Positions 26,710-35,083 of a DNA stretch of 64,000 bases are shown here, one piece after another. Source of the stretch: CAZWBR01 sp964404205 (GTDB lineage: Bacteria; Bacteroidota; Bacteroidia; Bacteroidales; Prolixibacteraceae); the NCBI GenBank assembly GCA_964404205.1, contig CAYOJD010000002.1:11344-75343 (forward strand), written 5' to 3'. The position numbers and the translations under genes were made by a program. The stretch's first letter is position 1, and each line of letters starts with the position of its first letter. A model generated the notes under the pieces. It was not told the origin of the DNA. It was given only the letters and a program-made list of their open reading frames with translations, and did no database searches.

Positions 26710-27405
26710 ATGGTACCTATGTCAAAACGTTTCAGTGCCGAGCTTTTCGGTACATTCTGGTTGGTATTTGGCGGATGCGGCAGCGCAGTTTTGGCTGCAG
26801 GCATCCCAAACCTTGGAATTGGTTATGCAGGCGTGGCACTGGCCTTTGGGTTAACCGTGCTGACAATGGCATTTGCCATTGGCCATATCTCGGGTTGTCA
26901 CCTCAACCCGGCTGTCTCAATCGGTCTTTGGGCCGGAGGGCGGTTCCCGGCCAAAGAGCTGTTGCCCTACATTGTTGCCCAGGTCATTGGCGGGGCCATT
27001 GCAGGGGCAGTACTTTATCTGATTGCCAGTGGAGTGGATGGATGGCAGCCGGGAGGTTTCGCTTCGAATGGTTACGGCGAACATTCGCCGCACGGCTACT
27101 CGCTGGTTTCGGCACTCGTTATCGAGGTTGTGTTAACCTGCATGTTCCTGATTATCATTATGGGTTCAACCGATAAGAAAGCCCCGCAGGGCCTGGCTCC
27201 GGTAGCTATTGGTTTAGCGCTTACCTTGATACACCTTATCAGCATTCCGGTAACCAACACTTCGGTTAATCCGGCGCGCAGTACAGGTGTGGCGTTGTTT
27301 GCCGATGGCTGGGCTTTGCAGCAGTTATGGCTTTTTTGGGTAGCCCCGATTATTGGAGGAATACTCGGCGGAACCATTTATAAATGGCTTGGGAAAGAGG
27401 GTTAA
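26710..27405 (+). CDS. aqpZ: Aquaporin Z
   Basis: This 231-residue major intrinsic protein forms a water channel in the inner membrane. The two NPA boxes are at residues 66-68 ([10 protein letters not shown]) and in NTSVNPARS near 187. The [18 protein letters not shown] opening and the selectivity-filter region, with a histidine in [10 protein letters not shown] and an arginine in NPARS, fit water-specific AqpZ as opposed to a glycerol facilitator. Translation may begin at ATG 26710 or at ATG 26719 (MSKRF). Confidence 0.95.
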   Translation: MVPMSKRFSAELFGTFWLVFGGCGSAVLAAGIPNLGIGYAGVALAFGLTVLTMAFAIGHISGCHLNPAVSIGLWAGGRFPAKELLPYIVAQVIGGAIAGAVLYLIASGVDGWQPGGFASNGYGEHSPHGYSLVSALVIEVVLTCMFLIIIMGSTDKKAPQGLAPVAIGLALTLIHLISIPVTNTSVNPARSTGVALFADGWALQQLWLFWVAPIIGGILGGTIYKWLGKEG

Positions 27406-27430
27406 CCGCTCATCTTACTGAAACAAAACA

Positions 27431-27464
27431 CGCCGAAGATTTCTCTCCGGCGCTTCTGTTTTTT
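27431..27464. terminator. Terminator between aqpZ and gcvH
   Basis: CGCCG-a-AGA pairs with TCT-c-CGGCG (27431-27439 with 27444-27452) around TTTC, and a T-run follows (27459-27464). It lies between two convergent genes and serves aqpZ. Confidence 0.8.
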
Positions 27465-27477
27465 CATCAAAGCATGA

Positions 27478-27858
27478 TTATGCCCCAACCTGAGCCTTGT
27501 ATTCGTCAGCCGAAAGCAAATCAGCCAATTGCGAAACATCTTTGATGGCGATTTTAATCAACCAACCCTTTCCGTAAGGATCTTTATTGACCAGTTCGGG
27601 AGTCGCTTCCAGTTCGGGGTTTACCTCGAGTACTTCGCCCGATACAGGCATAAAAAGATCAGAAACGGTTTTAACAGCCTCAACGGTACCGAATACCTCT
27701 TCCTGTTCAAGCGTTTCGCCAACGGTTTCGATTTCCAGGAAGACAATATCACCCAGTTCGCCCTGGGCAAAATCGGTAATCCCGATTACAGCCTCTTCGC
27801 CTTCAACACGGATCCATTCGTGATCTTTCGTGTATTTCAGATTTGATGGAATGTTCAT
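27478..27858 (-). CDS. gcvH: Glycine cleavage system H protein
   Basis: The lipoyl carrier of the glycine cleavage complex has 126 residues from ATG 27858 ([20 protein letters not shown]). The lipoylated lysine lies in [12 protein letters not shown]. The motif [22 protein letters not shown] and the C-terminal [13 protein letters not shown] are canonical. A 12-codon upstream extension (to 27894) lacks family support. No P or T protein gene is adjacent. Confidence 0.95.
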   Translation of the reverse strand: MNIPSNLKYTKDHEWIRVEGEEAVIGITDFAQGELGDIVFLEIETVGETLEQEEVFGTVEAVKTVSDLFMPVSGEVLEVNPELEATPELVNKDPYGKGWLIKIAIKDVSQLADLLSADEYKAQVGA

Positions 27859-28040
27859 AAACAATAATTTATCTGTTGTTGATTTTGATTTCAAAATTAA
27901 GATAAAAAATCAATTCAGAAAGATGCTTTTTGTCAATTCATTTGCCCATTTAAAAACCCAACGGCTCCAATCAGAACCACCCCTCTTTTTTTAACGGCAG
28001 ATTTTGATTAAAATTGAATAAAATTTCGACGTACATCAAT

Positions 28041-28460
28041 ATGTTTAAAGCAGAACTTACCGCTCTCAAAGAGATTGACCATATTGCACAAAACTTTTTA
28101 AGTGCTCACCCGGCCGACCGTATTTTTGCCTTTTACGGGAAAATGGGGGCCGGTAAAACAACATTTATCAAAGCCTTGTGCGACAACCTTCATGTGGCCG
28201 ATTATGTTACTTCGCCCACTTTCGCGTTGATTAACGAATATGGAACAACGACCGGCAAGCCTATTTACCACTTTGATTTCTATCGGATTAAAAATATTGG
28301 CGAAGCATTCGATTTTGGCTATGAAGATTATTTCTTCAGTGGCGAATATTGTTTTATCGAATGGCCCGAACTCATTGAACCATTGCTTCCAATGAATACA
28401 ATCAAGGTTTTTATCACCGAAACCGATGATGGCAAAAGAATTATTGAGTCGAAAATTTAG
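28041..28460 (+). CDS. tsaE: tRNA threonylcarbamoyladenosine biosynthesis ATPase TsaE
   Basis: This is the ATPase subunit of the t6A modification complex (TsaB-TsaC-TsaD-TsaE), 139 residues. The P-loop is GKMGAGKTTF and the downstream motifs SPTFALINEY, HFDFYRI and FIEWPELIEPLLP are typical. The start is set at ATG 28041 (MFKAELTALKEIDHIAQ); an upstream TTG is less likely. The alanine-dehydrogenase-like gene follows after 12 bases, and this pair is often conserved in Bacteroidota. Confidence 0.92.
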   Translation: MFKAELTALKEIDHIAQNFLSAHPADRIFAFYGKMGAGKTTFIKALCDNLHVADYVTSPTFALINEYGTTTGKPIYHFDFYRIKNIGEAFDFGYEDYFFSGEYCFIEWPELIEPLLPMNTIKVFITETDDGKRIIESKI

Positions 28461-28472
28461 TATCCAAACATT

Positions 28473-29690
28473 ATGAACCAGAGAAGGGTCGGAAGAGTTG
28501 CCACACTTCCCGAAGCACAGCTGATTCCGCGCGAAGAGCTATTCAAACCGGGAAAAAGAAATATCAAACTCAACATTGGTATCCCCGACAATGCTTCGGC
28601 TATCGAATATCGTATCCCTCTGACCCCGCAATCGGTCGAACTGCTGGTTTGTAACGGCCACGAGATTTATATTCAGGCAGGAGCAGGAAAAACCGCCAAC
28701 TACAGCGACAAGCAATATGCCGAAGCCGGGGCAATCGTGTGTAAAACCCAGGAAGAGGTTTTCAGGTGTGATATTGTGCTAAAGATGTCGCCTTTTACTG
28801 AAGAAGAGGCCGAATTGATGAAAGGCAACCAATTGCTTTTCTCGCCCGTTTACATTACACTGATGACACAGGATTCGGTCAAACGGCTGATGCGCAAAAA
28901 GGTAACAGCCGTGGGTTACGAATTTATCAAAGACGAACATGGCATCTATCCGTTTATCCAGGTATCGAGCGAGATAGCCGGAAATGTGGCCATGATTGTG
29001 GCCAGTGAATATCTGAGCTCGGCGCGAAACGGGAAAGGGGTAATCTTAGGTTCGGTAACCGGCATTGCCCCTACAGAAGTGGTGATTCTGGGCTCAGGAA
29101 AGGTGGCCGAATTTGCAGCCCGCACCGCACTGGCTTTTGGTGCTGAAGTCAAGGTTTTCGACGATTCGATTTATAAGCTAATGGATTTGCAGTCCCGGCT
29201 GGGGCAGCGCATTTTTACATCTGTATTTCACCCAAAAGCGCTAAAAAAAGCTTTGCGAACGGCTGAAGTGGCCATTGGTGCCCTTCCGGTGAACCAGGTA
29301 CCCAGGTTGATAGTTCCCGAAGAGATGGTGAAGGGGATGAAAGAAAACTCGGTCATTATCGATTTGAATGTGATTCAGGGGGGGTGCTTCGAAACTTCAA
29401 GAATCACCAATCTGAAAAAACCCACTTATACCGAGCATGGGGTAATCCACTACTGTGTACCCAACATCACTTCGCGTGTGGCCCGCACCGCCTCGATAGC
29501 CTTGAGCAACATTATTGCCCCAACATTGCTTGAGATTGGCGAATCGGGAGGTATAAACAGCTATATCAAAGGCAATAACGGGTTCAGGGATGGAATTTAT
29601 CTTTACAATGGCATCCTCACCAATCACGATATCGGGCAATTGACAAACCTTCCGGATACCGATATCAATTTACTGCTGGCGGCATTTTAA
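28473..29690 (+). CDS. Alanine dehydrogenase/PNT-family protein lacking two catalytic residues
   Basis: This 405-residue protein has the full alanine dehydrogenase fold, with an N-terminal extension of about 30 residues. The substrate-site arginine (R47 in EYRIPLTP) and lysine (K104 in LKMSPF) are present, as is the Rossmann motif VVILGSGKVAEFAA. The catalytic histidine of characterised alanine dehydrogenases (His96) corresponds to Y127 (SPVYITL), and the catalytic aspartate (Asp270) corresponds to I301 (LNVIQGGCFE). It may therefore have a different substrate or no dehydrogenase activity. It is co-directional with tsaE and its stop overlaps the convergent pullulanase gene by four bases. Confidence 0.85.
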   Translation: MNQRRVGRVATLPEAQLIPREELFKPGKRNIKLNIGIPDNASAIEYRIPLTPQSVELLVCNGHEIYIQAGAGKTANYSDKQYAEAGAIVCKTQEEVFRCDIVLKMSPFTEEEAELMKGNQLLFSPVYITLMTQDSVKRLMRKKVTAVGYEFIKDEHGIYPFIQVSSEIAGNVAMIVASEYLSSARNGKGVILGSVTGIAPTEVVILGSGKVAEFAARTALAFGAEVKVFDDSIYKLMDLQSRLGQRIFTSVFHPKALKKALRTAEVAIGALPVNQVPRLIVPEEMVKGMKENSVIIDLNVIQGGCFETSRITNLKKPTYTEHGVIHYCVPNITSRVARTASIALSNIIAPTLLEIGESGGINSYIKGNNGFRDGIYLYNGILTNHDIGQLTNLPDTDINLLLAAF

Positions 29691-31633
29691 TCTTCGAGCG
29701 CCAGCAACATCATCGAGACAGGGTGAAGACGAACCTTTCCGGTAGTGACATGACCAACCCCTGAAGGATAAATTTCGCCGTTTTGCGCGATAATGGTCCA
29801 TCTTTCGGTCGGAATCTCATATTCAACCGAATAGTTATTTCCGTTGAACATCACTAAAATGCGTTTCCAGCTATCGCCGTTGGCATGGTCGCAGAGCTCG
29901 TACACAATGGTTCCCGGAATATAGTGGTTGAGAAAACGTAACTTCTCCCGTACCATCTCGGCTGATTTCATCCTGAATGCCGGATGCTGATGGCGCAACG
30001 CGATGCATTTACGGGTATAATCAACAATGTGGCCATTTTCGGCTTTCAGGGTCCAGTCAATCTGGTTCACCTCGTCGGGCGAGCGGTACGAATCGTGATG
30101 CCCCCCCTTGCTCCTTTTCATCTCGACTCCTGAGTGAAGCAACGGAACGCCTTGCGAAGTGAGAATAATGGCCAATGCCAGTTTGGTCATCCTGTCGATG
30201 GTTTCAGGCGATGCTTCCGGACAGGAATATTGCAGCTTGTCGAACAAGGTGTAATTGTCGTGGCACGAAACGTAATTGATGCACTGAACAGGCTCTTTGG
30301 CCCACGGCTGCCGCGACGAATCGACAAAATGATTTACAATCTGGTCGTGCGGAATGGCTCCGGCAATTGAAAACTTAACCCCTTCCTCACGAAGGGTCAA
30401 TCCACTGATAAAGCCGGTACTGTAACGGTCGAAAGGTGAACCTTTCAGCCCATCGCGCATATCATCGCTGAACGACGCTATCCTATCCAAACGATGAGTA
30501 TTGAGTTTTACAGCACGCTGATTTTCGGGCAGCGGGCTCTCGCCGCCAGCCCAACCCTCGCCATAAATGAAAATATTGGGGTCGATAGTATCCAGCCTCG
30601 CTCGGATTTGGTTCATCGTTTCGATATCGAGAATCCCCATCAAGTCGAAGCGGAAGCCATCGAGATGATACTCTTCGGCCCAATAAGCCACCGAATCGAC
30701 AATATACTTTCTCACCATTTCGCGTTCCGAAGCGATTTCGTTTCCGCAGCCGCTGGCGTCAGAAAAAGTGCCATCGCTCCGTTGCCGATAAAAATAGCCC
30801 GGAACGGTCTGGTTGAACCACGAATCAAAAATCAGTCCGGTATGGTTGTACACCACATCGATAATCACCCCGATACCCAACCGGTGCAATGCCATTACCA
30901 ATTGCTTGAGCTCCTTTATCCGGCAGTAGCCGTCGGACGGAGATGTTGAATACCAACCTTCCGGGGTGTTGTAATTGAGCGGGTCGTAGCCCCAGTTGTA
31001 CTGTGGCCGTTCCATCGACTCGTCGACCGTATAAAAGTCAGAAACAGGCAGCAAATGGACATGGGTGATACCCAATTCCGCCAGATGGTCGATCCCGGTG
31101 GTTTCACCTGTCGGGAGTTTGGTGCCCCGTTCGGTAAAGCCGAGGTATTTCCCCCGATGCGCTACACCTGAAGTAGCCGAGATAGAAAAATCGCGCACAT
31201 GCGACTCATAAATAATCATCCCGGCAGGGTTTTCTGTGGTGCAACGCTTATCCTTTTCCCAACCTTCGGGATGCGATTTTTCCGGATGGTAAATCATCCC
31301 GCGAAGACCGTTGATTCCGGTAGCCCGGGCATAGATGTCAGGACATTCGTTGAGCCACCCTTTCCCGTCGTTGATTTGAAAAGTGTAGAACTTCCCTTCG
31401 TGATTTCCGTTCAGAGTCGTTTGCCATGTACCGTTATCGCTTTTGGTCAGAAAGATTTCGGTTGATGCGATTGCTGCGGTAGCAGCGGTATAAAGCCTCA
31501 TTATCACCTTTTGAGCCGTAGGGGCCCAAATGCGAACCGAGGTTTGATTCAGGCTCCAAAAAACACCCAAATCATTCCCATGATAAACCGGATACCGGTT
31601 AAAATCAATATGATTAAAAACCCACTTTCTCAT
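29687..31633 (-). CDS. pulA: Type I pullulanase, cytoplasmic
   Basis: This GH13 debranching enzyme of 648 residues hydrolyses alpha-1,6 branches in pullulan, limit dextrin or glycogen. A CBM48-like N-terminal domain (about 15-105) precedes the barrel. The type I pullulanase motif YNWGYDP is at 212-218. The nucleophile is D330 (DGFRFDLMG), the acid/base is E359 (YGEGW), and the transition-state aspartate is in CHDNYTLFDKL. There is no signal peptide, so it works on internal glucan, probably with the malQ product. The N-terminus follows a small membrane-protein gene by four bases. Confidence 0.93.
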   Translation of the reverse strand: MRKWVFNHIDFNRYPVYHGNDLGVFWSLNQTSVRIWAPTAQKVIMRLYTAATAAIASTEIFLTKSDNGTWQTTLNGNHEGKFYTFQINDGKGWLNECPDIYARATGINGLRGMIYHPEKSHPEGWEKDKRCTTENPAGMIIYESHVRDFSISATSGVAHRGKYLGFTERGTKLPTGETTGIDHLAELGITHVHLLPVSDFYTVDESMERPQYNWGYDPLNYNTPEGWYSTSPSDGYCRIKELKQLVMALHRLGIGVIIDVVYNHTGLIFDSWFNQTVPGYFYRQRSDGTFSDASGCGNEIASEREMVRKYIVDSVAYWAEEYHLDGFRFDLMGILDIETMNQIRARLDTIDPNIFIYGEGWAGGESPLPENQRAVKLNTHRLDRIASFSDDMRDGLKGSPFDRYSTGFISGLTLREEGVKFSIAGAIPHDQIVNHFVDSSRQPWAKEPVQCINYVSCHDNYTLFDKLQYSCPEASPETIDRMTKLALAIILTSQGVPLLHSGVEMKRSKGGHHDSYRSPDEVNQIDWTLKAENGHIVDYTRKCIALRHQHPAFRMKSAEMVREKLRFLNHYIPGTIVYELCDHANGDSWKRILVMFNGNNYSVEYEIPTERWTIIAQNGEIYPSGVGHVTTGKVRLHPVSMMLLALED

Positions 31634-31637
31634 TCGC

Positions 31638-32162
31638 CTACATCCATTTTAACCTCAAATCGCGGCTGATAAACCTTTTGCCCGAAATCTCCTTCATCTC
31701 TATGCTTAGCCGGCAAGCCCTGCGCAGTTCGGGAATGCGGTTATAAAATTGTTCCAAATCGATTTCCCATTTGGCTTCGTAGCCGGGTTCAAGCCATATC
31801 GGGAAGTCATCAAATCCACTAATGGAATTCAATCTGAATTTTCTGCGGCTGGTCCACCGCTTAAAAATCAATACAGGGGCCTGCAAATCGACCGGACGCT
31901 TGCCCGGGTTTTGTATCGACATGGTTACCATGCGTGGTTTGTAACCTTTGTCACCTTTAAGGAGTATTGTAGCCCGCCGAAACTGAAGCCTTTCGCGGAA
32001 AGAGAGTTTACGGCCTCTTGCCGGTTTCCGGCGAAGCCAGTTGATGAGTGTGTAGAACCCAAACGACAGCAGTACCAACGCCACAATAACCCCGCCCCAA
32101 AGGAGCAGCGGATCGATGGATTGTAACCTCTCGGGAATAAAGTTGTTGGTTAATTCTGTCAC
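31638..32162 (-). CDS. Hypothetical single-pass membrane protein
   Basis: This 174-residue protein is not recognised. One transmembrane segment (about residues 19-41, LLLWGGVIVALVLLSFGFYTLI) is followed by a basic stretch (RRKPARGRKLSFRERLQFRRAT). A C-terminal region looks like a beta-sandwich (MVTMSIQNPGKRPVDLQAPVL and WLEPGYEAKWEIDLEQF), similar in feel to an immunoglobulin-like fold. The gene lies four bases upstream of the pullulanase start, so the two are probably co-transcribed. No function is proposed. Confidence 0.65.
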   Translation of the reverse strand: MTELTNNFIPERLQSIDPLLLWGGVIVALVLLSFGFYTLINWLRRKPARGRKLSFRERLQFRRATILLKGDKGYKPRMVTMSIQNPGKRPVDLQAPVLIFKRWTSRRKFRLNSISGFDDFPIWLEPGYEAKWEIDLEQFYNRIPELRRACRLSIEMKEISGKRFISRDLRLKWM

Positions 32163-32241
32163 CTGATTTTATCGTTTGAAATTCTGCACAAAAAAAGATA
32201 AAAGCAGGCAATTTTCATATGTCAGTAGCCGTCCATTTCAG

Positions 32242-32253
32242 GCAAACGTTTGC
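32242..32253. promoter_or_regulatory. 12-bp palindrome GCAAACGTTTGC
   Basis: A perfect palindrome with a central CG, identical to the core of LacI/PurR-family operators, sits about 80 bases upstream of the membrane-protein/pullulanase unit. The same 12-mer also occurs inside a coding region at 55835-55846, so this may be chance. Confidence 0.35.
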
Positions 32254-32323
32254 TTTGTTTGTTATTTCATTTTAACTAAGCCATAAATTACCTCACAATG
32301 AACACATTAGAATCCATCGCAAA

Positions 32324-32350
32324 AACAAAAAAAGGCCAAATTAACCTTTT
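32324..32350 (-). terminator. Weak terminator after the LytTR regulator gene
   Basis: On the minus strand AAAAGG pairs with CCTTTT around a 9-base loop, then a T-rich tail. The stem is only 6 bp. Confidence 0.45.
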
Positions 32351-32373
32351 ATAAAATCAGTTATTGTTCGGAA

Positions 32374-33129
32374 TCATATATTTAGCAACTCCTTCAGCAG
32401 TGCATAGCCCGACTTGCTCACCTTCAGTTTAGCACCCCGACGGGTAACCACTATCCACGAATCTTTACCATATTGTTGCAGTTCGGCTATTTGTGTGACA
32501 TTAACCATGTACGAACGGTGAACCCGTATAAATTTTGCGGGTTCGAGATGTTCTTCGAAAAATTTCATCGTCTTCTGTTTCAGAAAATGGCCTTCGGCAC
32601 AATATATCATCACAAAGTCGTCCTGCGATTCGATATAGTCGATGGAATCGACCGGAATAACCTGAATCTTCTTTCCCGATTTAACCACAACGCGGTTAAG
32701 CAACCCCATTTCAGTATCGTGGGTATGAATCAGCGATTCAATTTCCTGCCGGGACTGATGGAGGCTTCCATTTTTGGCAATCGCCTTATCGATAGCTACT
32801 TTTACCCGCTCTGCCGGATATGGCTTCAGCAGATAATCGACTGCATTGGACTCGAAAGCCTTGATAGCATATTGCTCGTAGGCCGTCGAGAAAACAATCA
32901 TTGGTGGTTCACTTAGTAATTCGAGCATCTCGAACCCGTTGATTTTGGGCATCTGAATATCGAGAAAAACCAAATCTGGTTTCAATTCCTGAATGACAAG
33001 TGCGCCTTCAAATCCGTTTCCACATTCGCCGACAACTTCAATTCGCTCGTCGTCAGACAGCATTTTGCGCAACAGGCTTCTTGCCAGAGGCTCGTCATCG
33101 ATGATCAATGTTTTTATTTTGTCTGTCAT
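32374..33129 (-). CDS. LytTR-family response regulator
   Basis: This 251-residue regulator has an N-terminal receiver domain (acidic pocket DDE, phospho-acceptor D57 in LVFLDIQMPKINGFEML, conserved K102 in LLKPYPAERV) and a C-terminal LytTR DNA-binding domain (VIPVDSIDYIESQDDFVMIYC, FIRVHRSYMVNVTQIAELQQYGKDSWIV). It is the partner of the kinase immediately upstream, three bases apart, in an operon with a LiaF-like protein. The targets are unknown. Confidence 0.95.
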   Translation of the reverse strand: MTDKIKTLIIDDEPLARSLLRKMLSDDERIEVVGECGNGFEGALVIQELKPDLVFLDIQMPKINGFEMLELLSEPPMIVFSTAYEQYAIKAFESNAVDYLLKPYPAERVKVAIDKAIAKNGSLHQSRQEIESLIHTHDTEMGLLNRVVVKSGKKIQVIPVDSIDYIESQDDFVMIYCAEGHFLKQKTMKFFEEHLEPAKFIRVHRSYMVNVTQIAELQQYGKDSWIVVTRRGAKLKVSKSGYALLKELLNI

Positions 33130-33132
33130 CTG

Positions 33133-34191
33133 CTAATTTGCCATTTGTTGATTGGGGATTAATAATCTTACCGTAAAGCGGTTTTTATTCTTCTCGATAT
33201 GCATTAGCTGGTTGCTTCCGTAAACAATTCGCAAGCGATCCTGTACATTTTGCAGTCCAACACCTTCGCCCCTTTGCGGAATAGCCTCCGGATCAAAATC
33301 ATTCGAAAGGGTCAATTCCAGTCCTTCGTTCCCACAAGCGGCTTTCAGCTCGATAACCACTGGGATCAATGATTCGTAAACCCCGTATTTGATGGCATTC
33401 TCGAAAAGAGGTTGCAATAGCAGGTTGGGCAACCGCCATCCGAGACAACTTTCAGGAACCTCGAAACGGTAATCGAGCATTTCGCCAAAACGGTTCTTTT
33501 CGATTTGAAGATAAAGTGTGATGGTGCGCAGTTCGTCGGAAAGCGTCACCATTTCATTTTCATGATTTCGTAACGAAGCCCGCATGAAGCCCGACAGATC
33601 GACAACCATTTGGTGTGCCCGCAATGGATCGACCTGGGTAAGTGACGCAATGGAATTAAGACTGTTGAACAGGAAGTGTGGGTTTATCTGCGATTTAAGC
33701 GCCTTCAGTTGTGCCTCGCGAACCTGTTTCTGCAACTCAATTTCGCGCGTAACCTTCAGTTTGTTGTTCCAATAGAGTATAAAAAGATAATAGATGGACG
33801 TCAGGACAACATAAAAAATTAAACCAAAGACCAGCCGGATTGTAAAAACTGATTTTAAATAGAGCGAATAGCTTTCTGATGCAACCAACAACCTCGTTAC
33901 AAGCGATGCAGACAATACCCACGAAATGGCAAATACAACGGCTGCCACCAGATGGCTTGTACAAATCTGCATTACTGAACTGTTCTCGAGATTGTTGTAA
34001 CGGGTGACAAACCAAATGGCCAGGCCAAAGGCACCAATCAAAAAACCGAAAACCAATCCGTCGGCAACTGAAATGCCAACAGGCAGTATTCCCGATATGG
34101 TGTTGAATACCGCCTGAATGGCGCTAACGATGAATAAAACTGACCAATATATGCCAACCGTGGTTTTTCGAACCAGAAAGGGGTTTTCCAT
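33133..34191 (-). CDS. LytS/YehU-type sensor histidine kinase
   Basis: This 352-residue membrane kinase has four predicted transmembrane segments (about 12-36, 42-64, 77-99, 118-142). A short linker leads to a His_kinase domain with H172 in QINPHFLFNSLNS. The ATP-binding region includes LPNLLLQPLFENAIKYGV and GEGVGLQNVQDRLRIVYG. There is no separate sensory domain, so signals are probably read in or at the membrane. It lies in the three-gene operon LiaF-like, kinase, LytTR regulator. Confidence 0.93.
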   Translation of the reverse strand: MENPFLVRKTTVGIYWSVLFIVSAIQAVFNTISGILPVGISVADGLVFGFLIGAFGLAIWFVTRYNNLENSSVMQICTSHLVAAVVFAISWVLSASLVTRLLVASESYSLYLKSVFTIRLVFGLIFYVVLTSIYYLFILYWNNKLKVTREIELQKQVREAQLKALKSQINPHFLFNSLNSIASLTQVDPLRAHQMVVDLSGFMRASLRNHENEMVTLSDELRTITLYLQIEKNRFGEMLDYRFEVPESCLGWRLPNLLLQPLFENAIKYGVYESLIPVVIELKAACGNEGLELTLSNDFDPEAIPQRGEGVGLQNVQDRLRIVYGSNQLMHIEKNKNRFTVRLLIPNQQMAN

Positions 34192-34206
34192 CCTTCTAAC
34201 TTTTTA

Positions 34207-34971
34207 TCAAGGCATTGAGATGATTTCGCCACCCCCAAAGATAGTTACACCGTTGATGCGTACTACTTTGGTTTTATTGGTCCGGGCCAATACCGACTGG
34301 CTTCTTTTGTCCTGAAAACCTCCAAAAATAGCGGTCACTTCGGTTTTAACTTCCCAATCTTCAGGTATAATCAATTTACTCCCGCCAAAGATGGCTGTGA
34401 CATCAATCATACAGTTCTCGGCCGGTTTGGCATGAAGCAAATTGATGGTTGATCCGCCAAAGATAGAGGTAACATCGCCGCCTTTAAAGTTATCGGAGGT
34501 TACATTGACAACACGTCCTCCAAAAATAGCGGTCTCGTCAATAAAATCATTTCGGTTATCGGTCACGCCCTCGGTCATTTCATGCCAGGGCTCGCGGTTT
34601 TTTTTTGAACGAAAAATAAAAATCAGACCCGCGATAACCAACAAGGCCGGCCAAAAGGTCGAGAAGTAATTCCAGGGGATATCGAACATGCGTGGAACCA
34701 GAAAATAGGTACCAATAGCTATCATGATTAGCCCGCCGGTGGCCGAACGCCTCAACAGGTTATAAAGCCCGATGGCAATTAACAGCATTGGCCAACTGAT
34801 GACTACCCGTGTAAAATCGTTGGAAAGGATTCCAAGATTATCAAAAATTAATACTGTTCCAACCAGAACGAATACCAATCCGAGGAACATGCGTGATTCG
34901 GTGCTGTGATGACGCTCATGGCGCCTTGCGCCGCGGTTGTCATTTTCGTAAGGATTGTTTATGATTTCCAT
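34207..34971 (-). CDS. LiaF-like cell-envelope stress membrane protein (DUF5668 plus LiaF-type C-terminus)
   Basis: This 254-residue membrane protein starts at ATG 34971 (MEIINNPYEN); a TTG seven codons upstream is unlikely. After a charged N-terminus, three to four hydrophobic segments (RMFLGLVFVLVGTVLIFDNLG, VVISWPMLLIAIGLYNLL, ATGGLIMIAIGTYFL, WPALLVIAGLIFIF) form the DUF5668-like part. The soluble C-terminus has a repeated pattern ending in IFGG (five occurrences, for example VTSIFGGSTINL and TAIFGGSKLIIP), typical of LiaF-type proteins. In Firmicutes, LiaF inhibits the LiaSR kinase. Its position directly upstream of a LytTR kinase fits an analogous role here. Confidence 0.83.
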   Translation of the reverse strand: MEIINNPYENDNRGARRHERHHSTESRMFLGLVFVLVGTVLIFDNLGILSNDFTRVVISWPMLLIAIGLYNLLRRSATGGLIMIAIGTYFLVPRMFDIPWNYFSTFWPALLVIAGLIFIFRSKKNREPWHEMTEGVTDNRNDFIDETAIFGGRVVNVTSDNFKGGDVTSIFGGSTINLLHAKPAENCMIDVTAIFGGSKLIIPEDWEVKTEVTAIFGGFQDKRSQSVLARTNKTKVVRINGVTIFGGGEIISMP

Positions 34972-35007
34972 GATGAAAAATTTATTTGTCAAATTTCAAT
35001 TACCTTT

Positions 35008-35050
35008 CAAAAATAAGCCGACCCGTATCCAAAAGGAAGTCCGAATCGGC
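35008..35050 (-). terminator. Terminator of malQ
   Basis: On the minus strand GCCGA pairs with TCGGC (plus 35046-35050 with 35017-35021), with partial inner pairing, then TTATTTTTG. Confidence 0.6.
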
Positions 35051-35083
35051 GAATGGCGGCAATTTATCGGTAAACAGCAGAAA

